From Fibrobacter sp. (GTDB taxonomy: Bacteria; Fibrobacterota; Fibrobacteria; Fibrobacterales; Fibrobacteraceae), in the NCBI GenBank assembly GCA_017526585.1, contig JAFXRC010000013.1:1-64000 (forward strand): DNA of 64,000 nucleotides. Direction: 5' to 3'. Below the pieces are notes generated by a model. The model was not told the origin of the DNA, did not search any database, and saw only the letters and a program-made list of their open reading frames with translations. Each line of letters begins with the position of its first letter. Within the stretch, counting starts at the first letter, position 1. Of this stretch, positions 23,876 to 32,715 are shown in pieces. Made by a program: the position numbers and the translations under genes.

Positions 23876-26800
23876 ATGATGAAGCGTACATTGACTGCCG
23901 CTACCGTCGCCCTCCTCGGCTTCGGTGTCACGGCTACAATGGCTCAGCCGAAAGCTCCGCGCGTAGTTCCTTACAAGTTCTTTGACGATCAATATCGTCA
24001 GGGTGGCTTCGACTACGCATACGGCGGCAAGAGCAAGGGTATCACCATCACTAAGGAAGGCGGCTACAAGTCTAAGGCTGCCTTGAACATCAAGCTCGAC
24101 CCGAGTGAATATTCGGGCGCCTCTGTTTGCCTTTACAACGAAACTTTCGACTTGAGCAAGTTCCTCCTGGATTCCAAGCTCGAATTCATGATCAAGGGCA
24201 AGAAGGGTGGCGAATCCGTCAAGGTCGGTCTTTTGGACGAAGAAGTTTCCGACGGCAAGAAGACCCAGGTCGTTCTCCCGATGAACAAGTACATCGAAGG
24301 TGGCGCCATTACGACGGAATGGAAGAAGGTTTCCATTCCTCTCGTGGACTTCCCGGATCGTGGTCTCTACTGGGACAACACCCGCAAGTCCGAATTCCCG
24401 GCTCGTATCGACTGGGACAAGATTGCTGAAATCCGTTTCTCCATCGACAAGAGCGGTGCGAAGGATTTCGAAGTCTGGGTGGACAATATCGAAATCGTGA
24501 AGGGCAACAAGAAGGCCAAGCCGAAGCCGAAGATTGTCTACTGGGATGAAAATAACGATGTCATCAACGGACCGAAGAACCCCGAAAAGCTCGACGGCAA
24601 GGTCAAGCCGGTTGCTAATGGCGTGTTCTACTCCGATGGCTTGAAGGGCTTCAGCTACAGCTACGGTGGTCTTTCCGCCCAGCGCGAAGCTGACTCCAAG
24701 ACGGCTGGCAACAAGAACGTGCTTGCTCTCTACATCGATAACAACGACTGGTCCGGTGTGACGTACTCTCTTGGCGAAGGCAAGTACATTGACCTCTCCA
24801 AGGTGCGCAACAAGGGCGGTCTCTACTTCTGGATCAAGGGTAAGCTCGGCGGCGAAAAGGTGTACGTCGGTATCCTCGATAACCAGGGCAACGACATCAA
24901 GAGCCAGACCAAGATCAGCCTGAACGACTGGATCGAAGGCTCCAAGGTCGGCACCGATTGGAAGCTCGTGAAGATTCCTCTGAAGAAGTTCAACGACAAG
25001 GGTAAGGCTTGGGACGCTAACAAGCAGGCCGAAGTTGCCAAGGATGTCCAGTGGAACAAGATCCAGGAAATCCGCTTCTCCGTCGGCAAGGGTGAAAACG
25101 CAGGCGAACCGGGCAAGCCGGCTCCTGTGACCATCTTTGTGGACCAGATTACCTTCACCGAAACCATCGACTGGGTTGACCCGGATATCAAGTGGGACAA
25201 CTGGAAGTCTAAGGCTCCGGACATGGTTATTTCTGACTTCGAAGGCAAGTTCGCCAAGGACAACTGGGAACCGTCTAAGGGTCCGAAGTCCAAGGTCGAA
25301 GTGGAAATGCCGTTCAAGACCTCCAAGCTCGATGGCAACTCCCTCAACGTGAAGCACTTCGAAATGTCCGACTGGGTGGACGTTGTGCTTGACTTCACCA
25401 AGAACACTGCCGCTCACGATGCTAATGGTCGTGACTGGACCAAGCATTGGGGCATCATGTTCGACGTTTACTCTGAACGCGCATGGCAGTCCATCACGGT
25501 TCAGGTGGGTGACGCCGGTAACGAACTCTTCGTTGCCAACACCGGTGTTCCTCGCGGTCGTACCACGGTAATCGTGCCGTTCCGCGCATTCTCCAAGTTC
25601 CCGTACTACCAGCCGCCTACCGCCAAGGAAAACGGCCAGTTCGATCTCAAGGGCGTTGTTTCTCTTGACTTCAAACCGGGTGGAGAAGGTTCTAACGGTA
25701 GCTTCGAAATCGATAACATCAAGCTCACCAACCAGAAGGAAGTCAAGGCTGCTGAACGTCCGGCTCTCGTGAAGGTTGAAGTCAAGGGTACCGGCGATGT
25801 CATCAACCCGAACATCTCTGGCGGCCTCTTCGGTATCAACGCTGCACTTTGGGATGGCGACATGCTCGACAATCCGAAGTTCAAGGTTCAGACTGCTGAA
25901 TACGCCAAGCGCATCAACCACGGCATCATCCGTTATCCGGGTGGTCTCCGTGCCGATGACGACCACTGGAAGGAAATCCTCGACAACCACGACTGGATGG
26001 TCGATACTGACGAATTCCTCGCCTGGTTGAAGAAGACCGGTTCTAACGCCATGTTCACCGTGAACTTCGGTTCCGGCACTGAACAGGAAGCCGCTGCTTG
26101 GGTGAAGCACACCAACATCGACAAGAAGGCCGGCATCGTTTACTGGGAAATCGGTAACGAAGTCTATGGTAACTGGCACCCGTACTATGAAAAGTATGGT
26201 AAGGACGGCGGTACCATTTATGGTAAGCGCGCCCGTAAGTTCATCGAAGCCATGAAGAAGGTTGACCCGACGATTAAGGTCGCTGTTCTCGGCGTGCTCG
26301 ATGGCCAGTGGAACGACAACGTGCTCAAGGAAACCGGCGACATTGCCGACGGTCTCATTGTTCACCACTATCCGCAGCACTTCGGTGAAGAAAACGACTT
26401 CGCCATGCTCTCTGCTCCGCAGGACCTCGTTCCGATCTACAGCCGTCTCCACAAGGTTGTGGACAAGTGGACCAGCCACTTCAATAAGGACAAGAAGATT
26501 GAACTCTGGCTCACCGAATGGAACTCCGTGGACTTCAACCCGGGTCCGCAGACCATTTCTCTCGAAAACGGTTTGTTCGTTGCTGACTACCTCGCTATGC
26601 TTGCCACCGAAAACGTGGACAACGCACAGTACTGGGATATCCACAACGACATCACTCCGGAAGGCGGTGACTACGGTTACCTGACCCGTTCTGCAGAAGA
26701 ATGCATGAACTGCCCGCGTCCGAGCTACTGGGCATTCCAGATGGCTTCTGACGCTCTCCGCGGCAAGCTCCTCAAGACCGAAATCACCGGTGACAAGGAA

Positions 26801-27064
26801 TCGCTCATCACGACCTACTACACCGAAAACGGCAAGAAGAAGAGCCTGCTCGTGATCAACAAGAGCCCGTACAGCGACTACGAACTCAAGTTGAACATTC
26901 CGGGCTTCAAGGGCAAGGCCACTGTCCAGACGCTTGACCGCAGCACTGAAAAGCTGAAGGAAGGCTGGGCAAACGATCCGTCCAAGAAGGCTAAGAAGGG
27001 TGTTGATGTGAGCAAGCCGATTAAGGTTGGCAAGCGCACCGTCACCCTCATCACGGTGGAATAA
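23876..27064 (+). CDS. celF: Cellulose-binding GH51 endoglucanase F
   Basis: This is a 1062-residue secreted glucanase. Signal peptide: residues 1-24 (ending TATMAQ). Three beta-sandwich carbohydrate-binding-type modules follow, at about 26-205, 225-425 and 440-620. The first two are similar to each other (FMIKGK.GGE.V.VG..D, W...IPL..F.D.G..WD, IRFS), in CBM11/CBM30 style. The GH51 catalytic barrel spans about 640-1062: LFGINAALWDGD, IIRYPGGLRADDDHW, acid/base Glu762 in WEIGNEVYGNW, VHHYPQHFGEE and nucleophile Glu881 in LWLTEWNS. Size and architecture match F. succinogenes EGF/CelF. AAGGA lies nine bases upstream of the first ATG. Codon usage is strongly biased (AAG, CTC, GGT), suggesting high expression. 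Confidence 0.88.
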   Translation: MMKRTLTAATVALLGFGVTATMAQPKAPRVVPYKFFDDQYRQGGFDYAYGGKSKGITITKEGGYKSKAALNIKLDPSEYSGASVCLYNETFDLSKFLLDSKLEFMIKGKKGGESVKVGLLDEEVSDGKKTQVVLPMNKYIEGGAITTEWKKVSIPLVDFPDRGLYWDNTRKSEFPARIDWDKIAEIRFSIDKSGAKDFEVWVDNIEIVKGNKKAKPKPKIVYWDENNDVINGPKNPEKLDGKVKPVANGVFYSDGLKGFSYSYGGLSAQREADSKTAGNKNVLALYIDNNDWSGVTYSLGEGKYIDLSKVRNKGGLYFWIKGKLGGEKVYVGILDNQGNDIKSQTKISLNDWIEGSKVGTDWKLVKIPLKKFNDKGKAWDANKQAEVAKDVQWNKIQEIRFSVGKGENAGEPGKPAPVTIFVDQITFTETIDWVDPDIKWDNWKSKAPDMVISDFEGKFAKDNWEPSKGPKSKVEVEMPFKTSKLDGNSLNVKHFEMSDWVDVVLDFTKNTAAHDANGRDWTKHWGIMFDVYSERAWQSITVQVGDAGNELFVANTGVPRGRTTVIVPFRAFSKFPYYQPPTAKENGQFDLKGVVSLDFKPGGEGSNGSFEIDNIKLTNQKEVKAAERPALVKVEVKGTGDVINPNISGGLFGINAALWDGDMLDNPKFKVQTAEYAKRINHGIIRYPGGLRADDDHWKEILDNHDWMVDTDEFLAWLKKTGSNAMFTVNFGSGTEQEAAAWVKHTNIDKKAGIVYWEIGNEVYGNWHPYYEKYGKDGGTIYGKRARKFIEAMKKVDPTIKVAVLGVLDGQWNDNVLKETGDIADGLIVHHYPQHFGEENDFAMLSAPQDLVPIYSRLHKVVDKWTSHFNKDKKIELWLTEWNSVDFNPGPQTISLENGLFVADYLAMLATENVDNAQYWDIHNDITPEGGDYGYLTRSAEECMNCPRPSYWAFQMASDALRGKLLKTEITGDKESLITTYYTENGKKKSLLVINKSPYSDYELKLNIPGFKGKATVQTLDRSTEKLKEGWANDPSKKAKKGVDVSKPIKVGKRTVTLITVE

Positions 27065-27101
27065 GGAATATCATTCCGGCTTAACCGCCGGAATCCTCCT
27101 T

Positions 27102-27136
27102 TAAAGAATCGCCCCGGCTCTGCCGGGGCGTTCTTT
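27102..27136 (+). terminator. Terminator of celF
   Basis: GC-rich hairpin CGCCCCGGC-TCT-GCCGGGGCG flanked by AAAGAAT and TTCTTT. Another hairpin, ATTCCGGC/GCCGGAAT, lies just before it. Confidence 0.88.
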
Positions 27137-27166
27137 ATATATCCAACTGATAAGCTGGCTGAATAA

Positions 27167-27200
27167 GAAAAGCCGCAGGCATGTGCCCGCGGCTTTTTAA
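27167..27200 (-). terminator. Terminator of glgB
   Basis: On the minus strand AAAAAGCCGCGGGC pairs with GCCTGCGGCTTTT, 15 bases after the glgB stop. Confidence 0.8.
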
Positions 27201-27214
27201 GCATAATCTGTATT

Positions 27215-29431
27215 TTAGCGTTCCAGGCGGAAGTAGACTGCGGCCAGCGGCGGGAGCTTGATGTTGAGGCTCCACTCGCGGTTCTGCCAAGGGATGTCCT
27301 GCGTCCAGACTTCGCCGAAGTTACCCACGTTGGACCCGCCGAACATTTCTGCATCGGTGTTGAAGATTTCCTTCCACTTGCCGCGCGTGGGGGCGCCGAG
27401 GCGGTAATCGTTGCGGACCACCGGCGTGAAGTTGAACACGCAGAGTATCTGGTTTCCGTGGTCGTCCTTACGCACGAAGCTTACGATGGAATTGTCTGCA
27501 TCGTCGCACCAGATCCATTCGAAGCCGGTGTAGTAATGGTCGATTTCCCAGAACGGGGCGTTTTCCTTGTAAAGGTGGTTCAGGACCTTCATCATCTGCA
27601 AGAGCTTGCCGTGGCTATCCCAGCTGACCAAGTGCCAGTCGAGCGAACGCTTTTCGTTCCATTCGCGGAACTGGCCGAAATCGTTGCCCATGAAGTTGAG
27701 CTTCTTGCCCGGATGCGCGTACTGGAAGGCGTAGGTGAGGCGGAGGTTTGCAAACTTCTGCCAGTTGTCGCCCGGCATCTTGCCAAGCATCGAACCCTTG
27801 CCGTGAACCACTTCGTCGTGGCTGAATACCTGGATGAAGTTTTCGCTGTAGGCGTACACCATGCTGAAGGTCAGCTGGTTGTGGTGGTACTTACGGTGAA
27901 TCGGTTCATGCTGAATGTAGCTGAGGAAGTCGTTCATCCAGCCCATGTTCCACTTGTAGTGGAAGCCGAGGCCGCCCTGTTCTGGCGGACGCGTAATGGA
28001 GGGGAAGCTGGTGGATTCTTCGGCAATCAAAATCGCATGCGGCGTGAGTCGGCCCATGATGCTGTTCAGGTGCTTCAGGAATTCGAGCGTATCGTAGTTG
28101 ATGTTGCCGCCGTCCTTGTTCGGCACCCATTGGCCAGGGCCCTTACCGTAGTCGAGGTAAAGCATCGAGGCAACAGCGTCTACGCGGAGACCGTCGCAGT
28201 GGAATTCCTTGAGCCAGTACATGGCGTTTGCAATGAGGAAGTTCTTGACTTCGTTGCGGCCCAGGTTAAAGATGTAGGTGCCCCAGTGCGGGTGTTCGCC
28301 CTGGCGCGGGTCGGCATGTTCGTAACAGGCGGTGCCGTCGAATCGTCCGAGAGCATGGGCGTCCTTCGGGAAGTGCGCCGGAACCCAGTCTACAATCACG
28401 CCGATTTCGTTCTGGTGGCAAAGGTCCACGAAATGTCTAAACTGGTCAGGCGTGCCGTAACGGCTCGTGGGGGAGTAGTAACCGGTCACCTGGTAGCCCC
28501 AAGATTCATCCAGCGGGTGTTCGGCAAGCGGCAAGAATTCCACATGCGTGTAGCCCATTTCCTTGAGGTACGGAATCAAGGTGTCTGCAAGTTCGTCCCA
28601 GTTCAAGAAGCGGTCGGGGTTTGCGGGGTCGCGACGCCAGGAGCCGGCGTGGACTTCGTAAATATTCATCGGCGAACCGAAGACCTTGGTTGCCCAATGC
28701 GTAGACATGTAAAGGTCGTCGCCCCATTCGTAGCCGTCGAGGTGCGTGGTGATGGAGGCGGTTGCCGGGCGGACTTCGCTGAGTTTTGCGAGCGGGTCCA
28801 CTTTAACATGCAGGTTGCCGTCGGCGCCGTGGATTTCGAAACGGTAGAGTTCGCCTTCGCCAATGTTCGGAATGAAAATTTCCCAAATGCCGGTGCTGCC
28901 GAGCATGCGCATCTGGTGGCGGCGGCCATCCCAGCTGTTGAAGCTACCGACCACGGAGACTGCACGGGCGTTCGGAGCCCAAACAGCGAAGTGTACGCCC
29001 TTAAAGCCCTGGTGTTCGACAAGGTTTGCGCCCAGCTTGCGGTACAGTTCGTAGTGCGTGCCACTCGTAATCAGATGGCGATCAAAGTCGCTAAGGACGG
29101 GGAGGAATGCGTAAGGGTCGGTGAGTGTGTATTCGTTGCCGTCGTCCTGACGGATAATCAGGTTGTAGAAGAACGGTTCGTATTCCTTGTCGAGAATGGC
29201 TTCGAAGAATCCGGTGTTGCCAATCTTCATGAAGTCGAACTCGAATTCTCCGTCGCAGGATTCACCACGGATGTAGCTTGCTTGCGGCTGGTAGGCGCGA
29301 ATCACGGTCTTGATGCCACGGTCGGTATTCAGCGGATGGATGCCCAATATCGAAAAAGGATCTTTTGTATTAAAGTCCCAGATGGCCCGCATTTCTTCTG
29401 CGGTAAGACTGGTGAAATCGTTCCATTCCAT
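27215..29431 (-). CDS. glgB: 1,4-alpha-glucan branching enzyme
   Basis: This is a 738-residue GH13 enzyme that introduces alpha-1,6 branches into glycogen in the cytoplasm; Fibrobacter stores glycogen. It has an N-terminal CBM48-type domain (GFKGVHFAVWAPNARAVSVVG) and a catalytic barrel with the nucleophile Asp in CDGLRVDAVASMLYLDYG, the acid Glu in LIAEESTSFP and the transition-state Asp in FSHDEVVHGKGSM. The C-terminal all-beta domain ends LPPLAAVYFRLER. Length is typical. AAAGGAG lies six bases before the ATG at 29431, so translation initiation is conventional here. No other glg gene is adjacent. Confidence 0.96.
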   Translation of the reverse strand: MEWNDFTSLTAEEMRAIWDFNTKDPFSILGIHPLNTDRGIKTVIRAYQPQASYIRGESCDGEFEFDFMKIGNTGFFEAILDKEYEPFFYNLIIRQDDGNEYTLTDPYAFLPVLSDFDRHLITSGTHYELYRKLGANLVEHQGFKGVHFAVWAPNARAVSVVGSFNSWDGRRHQMRMLGSTGIWEIFIPNIGEGELYRFEIHGADGNLHVKVDPLAKLSEVRPATASITTHLDGYEWGDDLYMSTHWATKVFGSPMNIYEVHAGSWRRDPANPDRFLNWDELADTLIPYLKEMGYTHVEFLPLAEHPLDESWGYQVTGYYSPTSRYGTPDQFRHFVDLCHQNEIGVIVDWVPAHFPKDAHALGRFDGTACYEHADPRQGEHPHWGTYIFNLGRNEVKNFLIANAMYWLKEFHCDGLRVDAVASMLYLDYGKGPGQWVPNKDGGNINYDTLEFLKHLNSIMGRLTPHAILIAEESTSFPSITRPPEQGGLGFHYKWNMGWMNDFLSYIQHEPIHRKYHHNQLTFSMVYAYSENFIQVFSHDEVVHGKGSMLGKMPGDNWQKFANLRLTYAFQYAHPGKKLNFMGNDFGQFREWNEKRSLDWHLVSWDSHGKLLQMMKVLNHLYKENAPFWEIDHYYTGFEWIWCDDADNSIVSFVRKDDHGNQILCVFNFTPVVRNDYRLGAPTRGKWKEIFNTDAEMFGGSNVGNFGEVWTQDIPWQNREWSLNIKLPPLAAVYFRLER

Positions 29432-29530
29432 ACACTACTCCTTTAAATTGAACCTTATCTTACAATAGGTGTAATTTTTAAGTAAAATATAACTTAAACG
29501 AATCTTTTCATGACAAGGGTTTGTAAAAAA

Positions 29531-31366
29531 CTACTTTCGATTCCTAATAACATCTGTTTTCACCTTTCCGGTCTCATAGATGCTCTTGCGAAGGTAGATT
29601 CCGTTTGGCGGAGTGTTCTTCAGTTGGTTCCCGAGCATATCGTAGTAAAGAACTAGCCTTGGCTTTCCGCTAAGGTCGCTGTGTCTTGCCGGAATCGCCG
29701 TCGTCAATGTGTCGATGAAGGGCTTGTCCGGGTCATCAACGACAATCTTTATCTTTGCAACACTCTTGCAGCCGGTCTCATTTGTGTAGGTGACGGTGTA
29801 GTAGCCGCTGTTGTCGCCGTCCACGTTCTCGAGCGTGTTTTCGCGGGTCGTCGACTTGAATCCGCTCGGCCCTTCCCAGCTCCAAATCTTGCCGTCCCAG
29901 GGGTGCGGGCCAAACTGCACCGAGGCGCCTTTCGCCACCTTCAGGTCGAGCGTTTCGTTCCAGCCGCCGTCGTCCACTTTCACATACGGGATAATTTTCG
30001 TGCCGCTGCAGGGGCCGACCACCTTTTTCCCGTCGCAGACGCCGATGGAATCGGGGATGTCGATGACTCTTGCCTCGAAGTCCGGTGTCGGGAAAGCCTT
30101 CATAAGCTTTGCGGTCTCTTCGGCGGTAACCGGGAGAATAGTCCCGTGGCGAGGCGTGAAAGCGCCTTTCATCTCGGTGTCCTGTACGAACTTGAAGTTT
30201 TCGAGGTCTACGCTGCTGGTGAACTGATAATGTTTATTCATGTAGCAGTCGTACATGAGCACCCAGCTGTTCTGGTTGATAAGCTTGAATACGCCCGCAC
30301 CTTCTACGGCTTCGGTCGTCTGCTGCAACGGGCTTTTGCACTGGTATAGCCAGCTCGGGGCCTTCGTGTGGTTCGATGAGGTGAGCGACTGCGCCCTGAC
30401 CTTGCAGATTCCTCCGTCGCCCTCGTTCTTGTAGAAGGCATGTTAGAACTTGTCCACCGGATTGTAGACGATATCCATGTCGATGGTCGACTTGCCGCGG
30501 TCAAAGAAGTGTATGGGGTCGCTTTCGAGGTCGGTAAAGTTCTCGTTCGCGTAGGCAAAATAGACCTTGTCGTAGGCGATGGTGCCGTCGCCCGTCAACA
30601 GCGAAAAGTACACCAGCGGGCGGCCCTTGGTGCCGTCTTTGTTCTCGTAGGTTTCATCCCAGAAAGTTTCAGGTGCCCACACGCGGGTCACATTCGCAAA
30701 GTTCTTTCCCTTGTAGCGTTCGGGGAAGTGGATGGTGCTGTGTTCCCAGTTGATCAAGTCGCGAGAACGCATCAGCACCATGCCGCGGTTGCTTGCCCAG
30801 CCCTCGGCGCTCTTCATGTCGGTATTCACCATGTAGAACCAACCGTTAGGGGCGCGAAGCACATGCGGGTCGCGGAGCCCCTTCTTGACGCTCACCGTGT
30901 CGGCGGCGATGACGCGGTTGCCATTGTTCATGGCGGTAAAGTTGTATCCGTCGTTGCTCAGTGCGTAGTATATATTTTCGTTGTCGTTTGACGGAAAATA
31001 GGCGAAAAGGTAGTTGGAGTAGGGCTCGTAGCCGTGGATAGAAACTGCAAATTGTTTTTTTTCGGTGCGGTAGGGGGCTTCTACATCGGTAATGCTTGCC
31101 GTAAGGATTACTTCGTGGTTTTCGCCCACTAGGCGGCCGTTGACATGTCCGTCATGTCCCAAGAATAGCGTGTCGGAACTTTCCCAGGTCACGGGGTAAT
31201 GGCCATAGGTAGATATGGTATCGGGGAGTTCAAGGTCTGTGTAGAGGTCGTTTACTTCGTTTCCGAGTTGAAGATCGTTTATGGCCTGTCTGAAGGGGGC
31301 CAAAACAACCTCCTGTGCAAATACGCTCCCCAGTGCAATGAATGTCATTATGAGTATGCGATGCAT
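29531..31366 (-). pseudogene. GH43 family glycosidase gene interrupted by one in-frame TAA
   Basis: From ATG 31366 the frame gives a signal peptide (MHRILIMTFIALGSVFA) and a GH43-like five-bladed propeller (GLRDPHVLRAPNGWFYMVNT, RVWAPETFWDE, IVYNPVDKF) up to a TAA at 30443-30445, after 307 codons. The same frame is then open again (HAFYKNEGDGGICKVRAQS...) for 303 more codons to 29531. That part completes the propeller, adds an Ig-like domain (ASVQFGPHPWDGK...YYTVTYTNETGC) and a basic C-terminal tail (LVLYYDMLGNQLKN...GIYLRKSI). One base change would restore 611 residues, for example TAC Tyr in DKF-Y-HAFYKN. The halves are 30443-31366 and 29531-30328 (non-ATG start). AAAGGAG lies upstream. Likely a xylan or arabinan side-chain enzyme. 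Confidence 0.82.
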
Positions 31367-31635
31367 AGGTCTTCTCCTTTTTGCCTATTACCCAAAATAG
31401 CCTGCACACCAAACTTGTCTAAAATATAATTCTAGAAATCGACTTTCTATAGCAAAAAAACAAAAATAAAGGACAATTTATCAAGGATCATTGTGGCTAA
31501 AATCACAAAAAATGATTGAAAAAACATATAAAAAAGTTGCAAATTGGCTTTTTTTGCAAAAAAAAAGCATATTATTCCAAGTTGGAATAAAACAATTTGT
31601 TCTATTTCTTAAGAATAACGCTATATTACGGATAT
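31367..31635. other. 269-base AT-rich divergent intergenic region
   Basis: It contains the GH43 ribosome-binding site (31374-31380), long A and T tracts, the perfect palindrome at 31572-31590, and a TATATT at 31622-31627 that lies 8 nt before the response-regulator ATG. Confidence 0.6.
31572..31590. promoter_or_regulatory. 19-bp perfect palindrome, candidate operator
   Basis: TTATTCCAA-G-TTGGAATAA is a perfect inverted repeat 46 bases upstream of the HD-GYP gene. It has no T-tail arrangement typical of a terminator for either neighbour, so a regulator-binding site is more likely. Confidence 0.5.
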
Positions 31636-32703
31636 ATGGATCGACCCCGCGCAAAAATTTTAGTTATTGACGACACCAAAACAAACATCGAAGTGCTCGA
31701 AGGCATTTTGTCGGGCGAATATGATGTCTTTGTCGCCTTGGATGGAAAAAAAGGCCTGATGCTTGCCGAAAAGGTGAAGCCCGACCTGATTCTACTTGAT
31801 GTGATGATGCCTGAAATGGATGGTTACGAAACCCTCCGGCAGATGAATGAAAAGAATTTGGTGAACAATACGCCCGTATTGTTCCTTACAGCCAAGGCCG
31901 ATTCCAAGAGTGAGCAGATGGGGCTCGACCTTGGTGCCGTAGACTATATCACCAAGCCGTTCCACCCGAATTTGGTGCAGTTGCGCATCAAGAATCAGCT
32001 GGAGTTCAAGCACCAGCGCGATCACTTGCAGGAACTTGTCGAAGAAAAGACGGTCGACCTGCGCAATACCCTGAAGGTCATGCTCACGAGCCTCGGTGCG
32101 CTAGCCGAATACCGCGACCCCGAAACGGGTGCGCACATCAAGCGCACTCAGGTGCTTGTGCAGATGCTTGCTGAAAAGCTGCAGAATCATCCGCGGTTCA
32201 AGGATGCCATTCCGAACAAGGAATACATTGACTACTATGCCACGGCCGCGCCCTTGCACGACATAGGCAAGGTGGGCATTCCCGATGAAATTTTGCGCAA
32301 GCCTGCTCGTCTGAATGAAGAAGAATGGGCGGTGATGAGTACGCATGCACAGATGGGTTACGACGTGCTTGTGAATGCGACGCATGAACTCAAGGATCAT
32401 CCGCTGGTACGTATTTCTGCAGAAATTATCCTGAATCACCATGAGCGCTACGATGGTCATGGGTATCCCAACGGTGTCAAGGGTGACGATATCCCGGTGG
32501 GAGCTCGTCTGATGTCGGTTGCCGACGTTTATGACGCCCTGGTGTCGCGTAGACCTTATAAGGAAGCTTACCCGCACGAAGTGGCGGTGAAGGAAATTTT
32601 GGAAGGCAAGGGTACGCAGTTCGACCCCGATGTCGTCGATGCCTTTATGGCTCTAGAATCGCAATTCCCAGAAATTTATGAACGGTTCAAGGAAGAATCG
32701 TAG
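31636..32703 (+). CDS. Response regulator with HD-GYP cyclic-di-GMP phosphodiesterase domain
   Basis: This is a 355-residue protein. The receiver domain (residues about 6-125) has IDDTKTN, phospho-acceptor Asp55 in LILLDVMMP, and the TAKAD and TKPF segments. A short coiled linker (RDHLQELVEEKTVDLRNTL) precedes an HD-GYP domain (about 150-350) with LAEYRDPETGAHIKRTQ, the metal motif APLHDIGKVGIPD, HAQMGYDVL and HHERYDGHGYPNG. It is predicted to hydrolyse cyclic di-GMP when phosphorylated. The adjacent hybrid kinase starts 12 bases downstream and is the obvious phosphodonor. The first ATG (31636) is chosen; earlier non-ATG codons precede the -10 element. Confidence 0.94.
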   Translation: MDRPRAKILVIDDTKTNIEVLEGILSGEYDVFVALDGKKGLMLAEKVKPDLILLDVMMPEMDGYETLRQMNEKNLVNNTPVLFLTAKADSKSEQMGLDLGAVDYITKPFHPNLVQLRIKNQLEFKHQRDHLQELVEEKTVDLRNTLKVMLTSLGALAEYRDPETGAHIKRTQVLVQMLAEKLQNHPRFKDAIPNKEYIDYYATAAPLHDIGKVGIPDEILRKPARLNEEEWAVMSTHAQMGYDVLVNATHELKDHPLVRISAEIILNHHERYDGHGYPNGVKGDDIPVGARLMSVADVYDALVSRRPYKEAYPHEVAVKEILEGKGTQFDPDVVDAFMALESQFPEIYERFKEES

Positions 32704-32715
32704 TAGGGAGAGATT

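Noticed and set aside
23858..26644. 928-codon open frame on the minus strand opposite celF
   Set aside because: It is the antisense of a strongly codon-biased gene (AAG/CTC/GGT); the plus strand carries signal peptide, CBMs and GH51 motifs, while the minus product has no domain features.
27458..29446. 662-codon plus-strand frame opposite glgB
   Set aside because: It is a shadow of GlgB; the translated sequence is Val/Glu/Ala-rich without recognisable motifs, and the GlgB frame has catalytic motifs and a ribosome-binding site.
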